A DNA stretch of 64,000 nt from Orobanche coerulescens (Eukaryota > Streptophyta > Magnoliopsida > Lamiales > Orobanchaceae), in contig CM065811.1 of the NCBI GenBank assembly GCA_033398695.1, positions 114,499,501-114,563,500 on the forward strand, given 5' to 3'. Both the position numbers and the translations under genes were made by a program. The notes below the pieces were generated by a model. That model saw nothing but the letters and a program-made list of their open reading frames with translations, had not been told where the DNA came from and searched no databases. Positions 34,869 to 46,469 of the stretch are shown here, in pieces; positions within the stretch are counted from its first letter, which is position 1; each line of letters begins with the position of its first letter.

Positions 34869-35699
34869 TCTCAAATACTGTCATAAAATTTTATTTGAAA
34901 GTACAAAGCAAAAATACCAGGTTTCAACAGTTTCAAAATGTAATTTAAGTCATTATATTTTTACACGCACCGATAATATAGTTTGAGAAAGTTGACAAAA
35001 TAACCCAAGTTTGTAAAATACCAAAAAGGCCATTTCAAAAGTATGCGCGAGTTGGTAAAATACCGGAAACCGTTTTAAAATATACAGTGGCGGATTTAAT
35101 CATAATAAAAATACATTTGCAGCGGAATCATAAGAGTCAGGAAAATAATCGGTCTCAAATACGTGCCATAGTCAGTATCACCCGGGAAGCTCATCCCTTC
35201 ACGACCGCTACTAGCTCGATCTCCGAGTACCTAAAAGATAAAGCCCACGATGGGGTCAGCCACAATACTCAATAATGATAACGATCATATCAACATAAAT
35301 AATTACATGTCAATGAAATTACAAAGTAAGATTACTTCCCGTGTAATCTTACCGTAGTAACCTTACCAATTCGTGGTAACTCATATCAAATCATCCCTTG
35401 CCTAAATCCATACCTCGCATTCTCAAATGACGAATGAATTCAAAAAATAACCATCTGTACTATATTTAAACAATGCCAAGATTCTCAAACATAAATATAT
35501 CTCCATTATGGAATAACCTATCCGTGTCCAGTTCTGTCCGCTGGATCGCAGAATCGAATCCCAATGCTGGTAAAACCGATAATACAGGATACATCTGAAG
35601 GTCAACTGCCCTAAAACAATGACAGATCCTGGATATCGATACAAAGAATGAATGCTCACACAATCAATAATAATAAACAACCAATGCATCAAAATGAGA

Positions 35700-36256
35700 A
35701 TATCATCGATATGATAACTCCACACAAAATCAACAAGTGACCAACCACGAACGAGAATACCATCGATGTGGTAAACTCCAACAAGATCAATAAAGGACCA
35801 ACAATGACCGAGAATACCCACGATATGGTAAACTCCAACAAGTTCAATAAGGATCAACAACGACTGGGGATACCAACGTTATGGTAAAGTCCAATAAGAT
35901 CAATAAGGATCAACAACGACCGAGGATACCAACGATATGATAAACTCCAACAAGATCAATAAAAGACCAACAACGACCGAGGATACCAAAAATATGGTAA
36001 ACTCCAACAAGATCAATAAAGGATCAACAATGACCGAGAATACCCACGATATGGTAAACTCCAACAAGATCAATAAAGATCAACATCGACCGAGGATACC
36101 AATGATATGGTAAACTCCTACAAGATTAATAAGGATCAATAACGACCGAGGATACCAACGATATGGTAAACTCCAACAAGATCAATAAAGGATCAACAAC
36201 GACCGAGGATACCAACGATATGGTAAACTCCAACAAGATCAATAAGGATCACAGGG
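35700..36256. repeat. ~57 bp minisatellite in the E 3' LTR
   Basis: About 9.5 copies at 56-58 bp spacing; each holds AAACTCCAACAAGATCAATA, then GGATCAACAACGACCGAGG and ATACCAACGATATGGT. Starts of successive units fall near 35713, 35771, 35827, 35884, 35940, 35997, 36054, 36110, 36166 and 36223. The other E LTR has the same array at 40562-41115. Confidence 0.93.
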
Positions 36257-36769
36257 ACAGGTATGCGAAAGAATAAAATCATCAACATATACAAATCACA
36301 TACATTGCATCTCGAAGACAATCCGACTGTCGAACGTACTCGATCATACATGGACTATGAACGACCAATCAATACGGCCCAAGATGGACATCACGATACG
36401 CCTGATCCAGAAATGTGTCCGCGCACAAGACACCAACGGGTATCGATCGACTACACATGTGGTCTTGTACCTAATCAGTCTCACAAAGTCGTCTCGTGTG
36501 CATAGATAAATGTGAGGTCGAAACCAACACATTACTACACGTGCCCGTCCTGAAAATCCTACACATGACCGATCAGTATATAGATATGACTCCAGATATG
36601 TCATGATACAACATGACAACAAAACTCGAAGAAACGCATATCCATTAAGGATCAAAAGACTCCCAAGTGAACAACGATATCTAGATAATGAAAGATGGAC
36701 ACGACCACAATATCGTGTTTCCGTCAGACAACAGTTCACAGAATGCTCAACAATGCATATAAAATTAGC

Positions 36770-36990
36770 ACATAAACTCCCAAGGTCGCAACCAAGGGCC
36801 ACGGAAGCATCTACACAGGAATACTCCGGACGTGGGCACCATTCAGGTTTTATCCCTCAACACATCAGCCCACTAACACATAAACTCCCAAGGTCCCAAC
36901 CAAGGGTCACGAAAGTATCTATTCGGGAATACTCCGGACGTGGGTACCATTCAGGTTTTATCCCTCAACAAATCGGCCCATTAAAATTTA
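36770..36990 (-). repeat. Duplicated ~110 bp module in the E 3' LTR
   Basis: Two tandem copies of CATAAACTCCCAAGGTC...ACTCCGGACGTGGGTACCAT...TTTATCCCTCAACA...ATCGGCCCA. A single diverged copy of the same module lies in family A LTRs (7940-8110, 15150-15310), opposite strand. Confidence 0.82.
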
Positions 36991-38472
36991 TAGTTCTAAG
37001 AAAGCGCACATCACGAAATACACAAACAATGATGCACACTCATTACATGAAACATCAACATACAACATGTACAACAATGCAACAAGATAAATATTCTCAT
37101 AATTGAGCAATACAAAATTACCTCAAAGCCGGAAACACTAACATTTTCCACGATCATCATCCCTGAACGAGTACACAATTGTACGATAATCTAGAATGAA
37201 GTACAATTCATCACTATCAACAAACCATCACCTCGAGATCAATGTCGGCATGGTAAACTATCCTTGATATCTAACATTCCATGTCACAAACTAAAGATCA
37301 TTCACACCTCCGTTTTCACCAGACACCTTTAAATCATATACATTATGATTTATTCAGAACCATAGCATAATATACGAACCATCATCTCGACAACATATAT
37401 TTATGCATCATTGGTATATGAATTATAAATGAAATTAAACTGAAACCACTCATTCAATATCATAAACTGAACAAGTATAGTTTGCATTGATACCGATGCA
37501 ACGAAGCTGTTACCAATTCCATTACCTTCGTCTACGGGATCCTTAGCCCCGACCAACGCAATCTACGAACTCTTTAGCCTCAACCGCAACACAACGGTCA
37601 TAATCAACGATGAATTATCACAACCTATTGCAATAATCGATTAACAACAAGTTCGATGACAATCAACAACCAATATAACCAACCAATCAAACTTAACGGT
37701 CCAATGATGTCTCGATCATATACAAAACCAAACCGTTCAGCTCGTACAATTACGAATACAGCCACAATTCGATAATAAATCAATCTAACAAGTGTCTTAA
37801 CATTCTCGATTCTGACTTCAATCTTAATTACGGATTAACAAGGTTCATCCTTGAAAATTCGTAGTTAAAACTAATTACCGATTATCATCATAATAATTTC
37901 GTCAAACTCATAATCATATTCGTACTCCTATACGGATATTACACCAACAACCACCTAACTTGGTTCTAGATATGAATATTCCATATTCATATCCAAGACA
38001 CCAACACCTTACACATGTTCATCATATAATTCAAGAATTCCTCAAGAACATGAATTAATCATATCTAATTAACATCACTTGTTCATAATCATCAAGATAT
38101 CATAGTCCAATGTGTTATCTAAGCTCTAATCTATCAAATTCCCCTCATATTATGATCAATACATACATATCATCATCTCCTTCAACATACACTTCATATA
38201 ACATCAAGAATCACAACAATACTTCAATATTCATCGTCATGCGAAGCAAACAATGGCAACAACATCAAGAATCCGAAGTAAGGTGTAGAGTTGATCAAAA
38301 TACCTCAAGAACATAATCAAACACCTCAAGAATCCACAATATTTTCATATCTCAAGCTCCACACCCATGCCTTGAAGTTCCCAACCCATTTGGAAGAGCT
38401 AGAATCGGTCTCGGAGGGTTGAAGGGTGAAGAAACGACGTGAATATCTCCAAAATGCCAATGTGACGGGTCT

Positions 38473-38945
38473 CATATATTTATATAACTTCAACCATTAC
38501 GTACGCTAAGTAATCCTCCTAGCATACGTAACCTTCTTTACGTATGTTAATTGGCCTTGTTAGCGAACGTAACACTATTCCAGAGGCTACTGCCTCAATT
38601 CGTATCATGTATTATGTACGTAATGTCCGTGCCGTATCGTACGTAATGTAGCTGTTGACTTGCTACAGTGCCATACTTATTTATGTACGTAATGGGCTAT
38701 CTTTAATGTACGTAAAGCTCGATGTTGACTCGCCTGTCCATATCCATGCCGAAAGTTGCCGACACCGGGCCCACTCGTCGATCACAGCTCGGACCTGTTC
38801 GATTCTCTTCATAATATGCGTTATGTACTCTACCTAACGTACATTAAGCTCGCATCGTTATGTACGTAAGCTCTTATGCTTAGCATACGCTATGCTTTCA
38901 TATTACGTACGTAAGCTTCCATGCTTAACGTACGTAATAGCTTTT
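38473..38945 (-). repeat. Palindrome cluster and TATA box of the E 3' LTR
   Basis: TATA box (GTTATATAAATATATGAG on the minus strand, fwd 38473-38489), then going into the LTR start: ATTACGTACGCTAAG, CTAGCATACGTAAC, CCAGAGGCTACTGCC (38580), TATTATGTACGTAATG, GTTGACTCGCCTGTCC (38730), TTAGCATACGCTATG, ATTACGTACGTAAGC and TTAACGTACGTAATAG. The block order relative to the TATA box matches LTRs A and C. Confidence 0.9.
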
Positions 38946-39224
38946 ATACTTAGCCATTTACAACTGCTCCTGCCCATCGTCTCAATATACCGAACACGTA
39001 CACGCGACATACTGAATACATGTACCCGTTCCGGTAACATTCTCATATGATACACCTGATACACGATATCCCCAAATGCAATTGTCAACCAAGTATGACA
39101 ATTATCCCAACATAATTTTCTTAGTCCTTAAATTATATTATCCATATTGTAATATCCTGCATTGTGCAATATAACTCGGGTAAAATAATGTGAAATATTT
39201 ATACTGAAATTCCAGGATATTACA

Positions 39225-39614
39225 TACTACATCTCTTAAAATAAGTTTTGTCCTCGAAGCTTGCAATCCCGTCACAGACAGCATCCCAACCAAATATCCA
39301 AACTCATCATGAAAACAGTCAACCGTTGCCATAAGTGAATAACCAAAACAACATACATACAGATGCGTGAAGCCGATGATCTCCCGTGATACTAGCATAC
39401 GACTCCCATACAAAGCCTCAACATAATACCAACACACAACAGCATCGCAAATATAGCAGTTTTAAAAATATTTCAAAAATTTGGAACCTCCAAAAATCAG
39501 TTTAACTCAAAGTCATAATTTTTTTTTTTCAAAAGTCACGCTACTACCGCCCCGGTAGATCCACTTAACACACATGCCCGGGTTTTTTGAAACCCAAGCT
39601 CCGATACCATCTTT
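39225..39614 (-). mobile_element. Internal region of non-autonomous element E (390 bp)
   Basis: On the minus strand it begins with primer site TGGTATCGGAGC (fwd 39598-39609) five bases after the LTR and ends with TTTTAAGAGATGTAGTA as polypurine tract. Nothing between encodes a recognisable gag or pol domain. GGGTTT...AAACCC (39580-39595) forms a short hairpin next to the primer site, and a run of T follows near 39519-39530. The whole element must rely on proteins from another element. Element C shares its 3' end. Confidence 0.93.
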
Positions 39615-40561
39615 TGTAACACCCCCAAAACCAATCGGGGATATTACAGCGCAGTGGGCTCCGCACCGAAACCCACAAGGCTAAAAATTATTTTCTCAAT
39701 CGTTACAAACACGCCAAAGAGACAAAGACGGTATTATTTTATGAATAAATAAATATTTTCCAAGATATAGTTCTCAAATACCGTCATAAAATTTCATTTG
39801 AAAGTACAAGGCAAAAATACCAGGTTTCAAAATGTACTTTAAGTCATTACTGACACGCACCGATAATATAGTTTGAGAAAGTTTACAAAATAACCCAAGT
39901 TTGCAAAATACCAAAAAGGCCATTTCAAAAGTATGCGCAAGTTGGTAAAATATCGGAAACCGTTTTAAAATATACATCGGCGGATATAATCATAATAAAA
40001 ATACATTTGCAGCGGAATCATAACAGTCAGGAAAATACTCGGTCTCAAATACGTGTCATAGCCAGTATCACCCAAGAAGCTCATCCATTCACGACCGCTA
40101 TTAGCTCGATCTCCGAGTACCTAAAAGATAAAGCCCACAACGAGGTCAACCACAATACTCAACAATGATAATGATCACATCAACATAAACAATTACATGT
40201 CGATGAAATTACAAAGTAAGATTACTTTCAATGTAATCTTACCGTGGTAACTCATATCAAATCATCCCTTACCTCAATCCACACCTCGCATTCTCAATTG
40301 ACGAATGAATTCAAAAATAACCATCTGTATTCAAACAATACCAAGATTCTCAAACATAAATATATCTCCCATATGGAATAACCTATCCATGTCCAATTCT
40401 GTCCGCTGGATCGCACAATCGAATCCCAATGCTGGTAAAACCGATAATACACGATACATATGTAGGTCAACTGCCCCGAAAGAATGACAGATACCGGATA
40501 TCGATACAAAGTATGAATGCTCACACAATCAATAATAATAAACAACCAATGCATCAAAACG

Positions 40562-41115
40562 AGAATATCATCGACATGATAACTCCACACAAAATCAACA
40601 AAGTACCAACCACGAACGAGAATACCATCGATCTGGTAAACTCCAACAAGATCAATAAAGGATCAACAATGATCGAGAATACCCAGGATATGGTAAACTC
40701 CAACAAGATCAATAAGGATCAACAACGACAAGATATACCAAAGATATGGTAAACTCCAACAAGATCAATAAGGATTAACAACGACCAAAGATACCAATGA
40801 TGTGGTAAACTCCAACAAGATCAATAAAGCATCAACAACGACCGAGGATACCAACAATATGGTAAACTCCAACAAGATCAATAAAAGATCAACAATGACC
40901 GAGAATACCCACAATATGGTAATCTCCAACAAGATCAATAAGGACCAACAACGACCAAGGATACCAACGTTATGGTTAACTCCAACAAGACCAATAAGGA
41001 TCAATAATGACCGAGGATACCAATGATATGGTAAACTCCAACAAGATCAATAAAGGATCAACAACGATCGAGGATACCAATGATATGGTATACTCCAACA
41101 AGATCAATAAGGATC
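40562..41115. repeat. ~57 bp minisatellite in the E 5' LTR
   Basis: About 9.5 copies, starts near 40574, 40632, 40690, 40746, 40803, 40860, 40917, 40974, 41028 and 41086. Because 57 is a multiple of 3, the repeat is open as a 19-residue period (MVNSNKINK...) over part of the array. This is a by-product, not evidence for a gene. Confidence 0.93.
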
Positions 41116-41634
41116 ACAGGGACATGTATTCGAAAGAATAAAATCATCAACATATACAAATCACATACATTGGATCTCAAAGACAGCCGGACTGTCGAAC
41201 GTACCCGATCGTACATGGGCTATGAACGACCAATCAATACGGCCCAAGATGGACATCACGATACGCCCGATCCAGAAATGTGTCCGTGCACAAGACACCA
41301 ATAGGTATCGATCGAATACACGTGTGGTCTTGTACCTAATCAGTCTCACAAAGTACGTCTCGTGTGCACAGATAAATGTGAGGTTCAAACCAACACATCA
41401 CTACACGTGCTTATTTTGAAAATCCTACACATGACCGATCAGTATGTAGATATGACTCCAGATATATCACGATGTAACATGACAACGAAACTTGAAGAAA
41501 CGCATATCCAATAAGGATCAGAAGACTCCCAAGTGAAAAATGATAGCTCGATAATGAAAGACCAAAACGACCACAATATCGTGTTTCCATCAGACAACAG
41601 TTCACAGAATGCTCAACAATACATATAATATTAG

Positions 41635-41860
41635 CACATAAACTCCCAACATCGCAACCAAGGGTCACGGAAGCATCTACACAGGAATACTCCGGACGTG
41701 GGTACCATTCAGGTTTTATCCCTCAACACATCGGCCCATTAACTCATTCAATCCCAAGGTCGCAACCAAGGGTCACGGAAGTATCTACTCAGGAATACTC
41801 CGGATGTGGGTACCATCGGTTTTATCCCTAATCACATCGGCCCATTAAAATTTACAATTC
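41635..41860 (-). repeat. Duplicated ~110 bp module in the E 5' LTR
   Basis: Same two-copy module as at 36770-36990 (AAACTCCCAACATCGCAACC... and CAATCCCAAGGTCGCAACC..., each with ACTCCGGAyGTGGGTACCAT). The duplication therefore predates this insertion. Confidence 0.82.
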
Positions 41861-43335
41861 TAAGAAAGAGCTCATCCCAAAATACACCAACAATGATGCA
41901 CACTCATTACATGAAATATCAACATACAACATGTACAACAATGTAACAGGATAAATATTCTCACAATTGAGCAATACAAAATTACCTCAAAGCCGAAGAC
42001 ACTAACCTTTTCCACGACCAACATCCCTGAACGAGTACACAATTGTATGAATAATCCATAATGAAGTACAGTTCATCACTATCAACAAACCATCACCTCG
42101 AGATCAATGTCGGCATGGTAAACTCTCCTTGATATCCAACATTCCATGTCACAAACTAAAGATCATTCACACCTCCGTTTTCACCAGACACCTTTAAATC
42201 ATATACATTTTGATTTATTCCTAACCAAAGCATAATATACGAACCATCATCTCAACAACGTATATTTATGCACCATTGCTATATGAATTATAAATGAAAT
42301 GAAACCGAAACCATTCATTAAAATATCATAAACTGAACACGTATAACTTGCCTCAATACCAATGAAATGAAGCTGTTATCAATTCCATTTCCTTCGTCTA
42401 CAAGCTCCTCAGTCCCGACCAACGCAATCTACAAACTCTTAGCCTCAACCGCAACACAACGGTCATAATCAACGATGAATTATCACAACCTATTGCAATA
42501 ATCGATTAACAAGAAGTTCGATAACAATCAACAACCAATATAACCAACCAATCAAACTCAACGGTCCAACGATATCTCGATCATATACAAAACCAAACCG
42601 TTCAACTCGTATAATTACGAATATAAGCCACAATTAGATAATCAATCAATCTAACAAATGTCTCAACATTCTCGATTCTGACTTCAATCTTAATTACGGA
42701 TTAACAAGGTTCATCCTTGTCAATTCATAGTTAAAACTAATTACCGATTATCATTATAATAATCTCGTCAAACTCATAATCATATCCGTACTCCTATACG
42801 GATATTACACCAACAATCACATAACTTGGTTCTAGATAAGAATATTCCATATTCATATCCGAGACATCAAAACCTTACACATGTTCATCATATAATTCAA
42901 GAATTCATCAAGAACATGAATTAATCATATCTAATTAACATCACTTGTTCATAATCATCAAGATATCACAGTCCAATGTGTTATCTAAGCTCTACTCTAT
43001 CAAATTCCCCTCATATTCCGATCAATACATACATATCATCATCTCCTTCAACATACACTTCTAATAACATCAAGAATCACTACAATACTACCATATTCAT
43101 CGTCATACGAAGCAAACAATGGCAACAACATCAGGAATCTGAAGTAAGGTGTACATTTGATCAACATACCTCAAGAACAAAAACAAACACCCCAAGAATC
43201 CACCATATCTTCATATCTCAAGCTTCACACCCATGCCTTCAAGTTCCCAATCCATTTGGAAGAGCCAGAATCAGTCTCGGAGGGTTGAAGGGTGAAGAAA
43301 CGATAACATCTCCAAAATGCCAAAGTGACGAGTCT

Positions 43336-43338
<3 letters not shown>

Positions 43339-43380
<42 letters not shown>
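43339..43380. repeat. (AT)21 microsatellite at the TATA box of the E 5' LTR
   Basis: 42 bases of perfect AT repeat lie exactly where the sister LTR has CATATATTTATATAAC. Flanks match on both sides (GTGACGAGTCTCAC and AACTTCAACCATTACG). The putative TATA box has thus expanded into a microsatellite. Confidence 0.95.
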
Positions 43381-43382
<2 letters not shown>

Positions 43383-43389
43383 CTTCAAC

Positions 43390-43850
43390 CATTACGTACG
43401 CTAAGTAATCCTCCTAACATATGTAACCATCTTTACGTACGTTAACTGGCCTTGTTAGCATACGTAACACTATTCCAGAGGCTACTGCCTCAATTCGTAT
43501 CATGTATTATGTACGTAATATCCGCGCCATAGCGTACGTAATGTACCTGTTGACTTGTTGCAGTGCCATACTTATTTACATATGTAATGGGCTATCCTTA
43601 ATGTACGTAAAGCTCGATGTTGACTCGCCTGTCCATATCCGCACCGAAAGTTGCCGACACCGGGGCCACTCGTCGATCACAGCTCGTACCTGTTCGATTC
43701 TCTTCATAACGTACGTTATGTACTCTACCTAACATACGTTCAGCTCGCATCGTTACGTACTTAAGATCCTATGCTTAGTGTACGCTACGCTTGCATATTA
43801 CGTACGTAAGCTTCTATGATTAAAGTACGCAATGGCTTTTATACTTAGCC
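43390..43850 (-). repeat. Palindrome cluster of the E 5' LTR
   Basis: Same blocks and order as at 38473-38945: ATTACGTACGCTAAG, TTTACGTACGTTAACTGG, TTAGCATACGTAAC, CCAGAGGCTACTGCC (43475), GTTGACTCGCCTGTCC (43619), TAACGTACGTTATG, TTAGTGTACGCTACG and ATTACGTACGTAAGC. Confidence 0.9.
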
Positions 43851-44119
43851 ATTTACAACTGCTCCTGCCCGTCGCCTCAATATACCGAACATGTACACGC
43901 GACATACTGAATACATGTACCCATTTTGGTAACATTCTCATACGATACACCCGATACACAATATCCCCAAATGCAATTGTCAACCAAGTACGACAATTAT
44001 CCCAACACAATTGTCTCAGTCCTTAAATTATATTATCCATACTGTAATATCCTGCACTGTGCAATGTAACTCGAGTAAAATAATGCGAAATATTTATACT
44101 GAAATTCCAGGATATTAGA

Positions 44120-44279
44120 CTGCATCTCAGTCGAAGCCATGTGATGCGGTGCTTTCGAAAGCGGGGACGTGCCTGGCTCTAACTCAATAGTAAACTCTAC
44201 CTCACGATGTGGAGGTAAGCCTGGCAACTCATCTGGAAATACATATGTGTAGTCCCGAACTACCGGAATATCGGCCAAT
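44120..44279 (-). pseudogene. Reverse transcriptase N-terminus, element D
   Basis: Minus-strand [38 protein letters not shown] and LSKAPHHMASTEM lead to the CTGCA duplication. The frame then runs into element E. The rest of the domain is at 33131-33788. [12 protein letters not shown] is the hallmark linker between protease and RT in plant chromoviruses. Confidence 0.92.
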
Positions 44280-44760
44280 TCAACTGGTCAATCTGCTGTT
44301 TTGGTCATGTAACACCAATAATACACCCTTGATTAAGCAGTTTCACTGCTTTCACAGCGCCGATGACTCTCCTGAAACGGCTGGGATTATCACCCTGAAA
44401 AATGCACTCGAAACCACCATCAGAAGCGATTGTCATCAACCACTTACGGACACTAAGTATGGCATCATGACGATCCATCCAATCGATACCCAAGATTACA
44501 TCATCCTTAGGTTAATTGACCACAATTAAATATGACAACCACTCATGGTCTTTCAAACGAATTAGACAGTTCTGCATTTCACGATTCCCAATAATTCTTC
44601 TACCCTTGGGTAGACCAATCACATAAGGTTCACAATCAATAACATGATCTAATTGCAACCGACTCAAACAAGAAGCAAATATAAAGGAGTGTAACTAGTA
44701 TAAAAAAGAACGGATATAGGCTGAGAATGGATCTCGAGTGTACCTATGATCATGCTGGCT
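44280..44760 (-). pseudogene. Aspartic protease region, element D (broken)
   Basis: The catalytic block reads PISVLFYTSYTPLYLL where the family has VLFDSGATHSFI, so the catalytic Asp is Tyr and the Gly is lost. Downstream blocks are recognisable (YVIGLPKGRRIIGNREMQNC, DDVILGIDWMDRHDAILS, 44305-44493). A stop and frame changes occur near 44663 and 44305. Confidence 0.85.
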
Positions 44761-46036
44761 TCGGGGTCATCGGCTCTCTTCATCTCGTAAATTCTGGGTT
44801 TTGCTTCCCCGGTACCAGATGTACCAACTTTATTCCCTCGACCTACTCCCCTGTTTGCCCCGGGAGTTTGGTGGGAAGTGGACGGAGGTGCACGGTCCTG
44901 GACTGATGATTGAACTGGAACATATGAAGCTGCTAGAGTACGTCCTGGTCCACTCTTGAAAAAACGAGCACGGTGCCCAGAAATCCCATAAGTAAGGCAT
45001 GCAACAGCCGGCTTTGGGCATTTGGTGTGGATGTGTCCCTGCTCTCCATAGTTAAAACATACAACAGATGAGTTCGCCGCTCGGGAATATGATCCTACCG
45101 GTTTTGATGCCACAGGCTGCCACTCAGAGAAAGTCGGTCCAGATTGGGGCTTCTTGAATGTCCCCTGGTTACCCTCAGCTTGGTTCTGATTCCTCAATCT
45201 CTTGTTAGAAGACTGAGGCTGCTTCTTAGATATCTCCTTCAAAGTAAGTTCATACTCAAGGGCTCTCTCAATAAACTCCGGTAGAGTCGTACAGTGGTGA
45301 TTAAGCAACTGCATCCTCATCCGAGGTTTCAATCTATTCAGGAAGTACTTGATCTTATCAGCTTCCATCCGAACAATGGACATGGTTAATGAAAGAAGTT
45401 CTTGGAATTTCTTAGCTATCGATAGCACACCATCATCTTTAGACGGGTCTGGGTTCATCAATTTTAACAGTTTACCTTCACGAAGCAGAGCTGGATAGTA
45501 ACGGTCCAATATGAGATTCTTGAATTCATCCCAGTTGCACAAACCATCGGCCGGTCTCACAGATAGCCACCAGGTATGGGCGCTCTTACTAAGGTAGTAA
45601 GCTACCAAATATACTCTGTTTTCTTCCGGACACTCCACCATCTCGAACAACTTCTCTAAATCGGTAGGCTCGGATGAGCCTTCAAAAGTCAGAGGTCGCT
45701 GGCGAGAGATGTCACTGACGATCCGACTCACTACCCCACCGTACACAGGAGGTAGTGGCTGGGGTCCCTGCTGCTGGCCAGTAGTAGCAGCCCTCTCCAT
45801 AGTTTCCATTATTTGACCCATTGGGTCATCTGGGCCATCATGCCCTACATAATCACTTAAGGGTCGACATGGGCTCCCTCATGCCGTTCGGTGTGGTGTG
45901 ACTGGTTCCCAGTAGTCGAATCACTACCTGCTAAGCTTTGTCCAACACTTGAATGTGTATTAGCATGTGGCCTCGGGATTCGGCCCCTTCCGCGGCCTCG
46001 GCCCCCTCTACCACGGCCCCTCAAATTTCTTTCCAT
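44761..46036 (-). pseudogene. gag: gag, element D (long open part, damaged knuckles)
   Basis: The likely ATG at 46034-46036 gives MERNLRGRGRGGRGRGRGR, an Arg/Gly-rich start. Stops and a frameshift follow near 45855. The frame 45821-44664 is then open for 385 codons. It holds the retrotransposon gag domain (FEGSSEPTDLEKLFEM, DEFKNLILDRYYPALLREGK) and a basic, Gln-rich region. Two nucleocapsid knuckles are both broken: CFNYGEQGHIHTKC lacks its second Cys, and CLTYGISGHRARFF lacks its second and last Cys. This is the longest open frame in the window. Confidence 0.92.
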
Positions 46037-46469
46037 ACTGAAAGGATCAAATAATAATCATAAGAACAGTTTAATATATGTATCTACGGCCATATCGCAA
46101 ACTTACGATAAGTTAATAGCAACAACATAATTATATGTTCACAATTTTGATTCATCACGAGTGCTACATAGAATATCACATCGACATTAGGTCGAAGCAA
46201 TTTCAATCACAAAATTTTATCCAAAATTTTCCTTGGAAAATCAATAAGATAAATTTCACAACAAATCCCTCGGAATTTCAAGATCAATAGAAGAATCAAT
46301 TCCGCCACAAATCATCCTGTCAGTAATTAAATAATGGCACATAAATAACATACCGTATTTGGCTCGTAGGGTCAGGCACTTGCACAGGTCACACATGGCA
46401 CGAAGGTTTCTTGATACTAGTTCGATCAACAATGACTCATAAAAAAATATTTTCTCTGATACCATCTTC
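46037..46469 (-). other. Leader and primer-binding site of element D
   Basis: On the minus strand the LTR end is followed by GAAGATGGTATCAGAGAAAA. TGGTATCAGAG (fwd 46454-46464) is the initiator-Met-tRNA site. The ~430 bp leader to the gag ATG has no recognisable gene. Confidence 0.85.

Larger units (their letters stand above)
33789..39224 (-). mobile_element. Element E 3' LTR (~4.5 kb plus a LINE insertion)
   Basis: On the minus strand starts TGTAATATCCTGGAATTTC (39224) and ends GGGGGTGTTACA (33789). It aligns throughout with the LTR at 39615-44119. Removing the RTE insertion (33943-34868) leaves about 4.51 kb against 4.505 kb. It contains a ~57 bp minisatellite, a duplicated ~110 bp module, a palindrome cluster and a TATA box. 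There is no coding region; frames such as 35423-35860 and 36603-37106 come from the repeats. Confidence 0.95.
39615..44119 (-). mobile_element. Element E 5' LTR (4.5 kb)
   Basis: On the minus strand runs from 44119 to 39615, ending GGGGGTGTTACA before the primer site. Its first two bases have mutated from TG to TC (fwd TTAGA where TTACA is expected). It is flanked on the right by target duplication CTGCA (44120-44124). It has the same sub-repeats as the other LTR. Scattered substitutions and small indels between the two LTRs show that the insertion is not recent. Confidence 0.95.

Noticed and set aside
35423..35860. 145-codon minus frame in the E LTR (and its twin near 40294)
   Set aside because: Produced by the 57 bp repeat, whose length is a multiple of three; reads open in several frames and on both strands.
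36344..37106. Long overlapping frames on both strands in the E LTR
   Set aside because: Overlap a duplicated LTR module; not preserved as a whole in the sister LTR.
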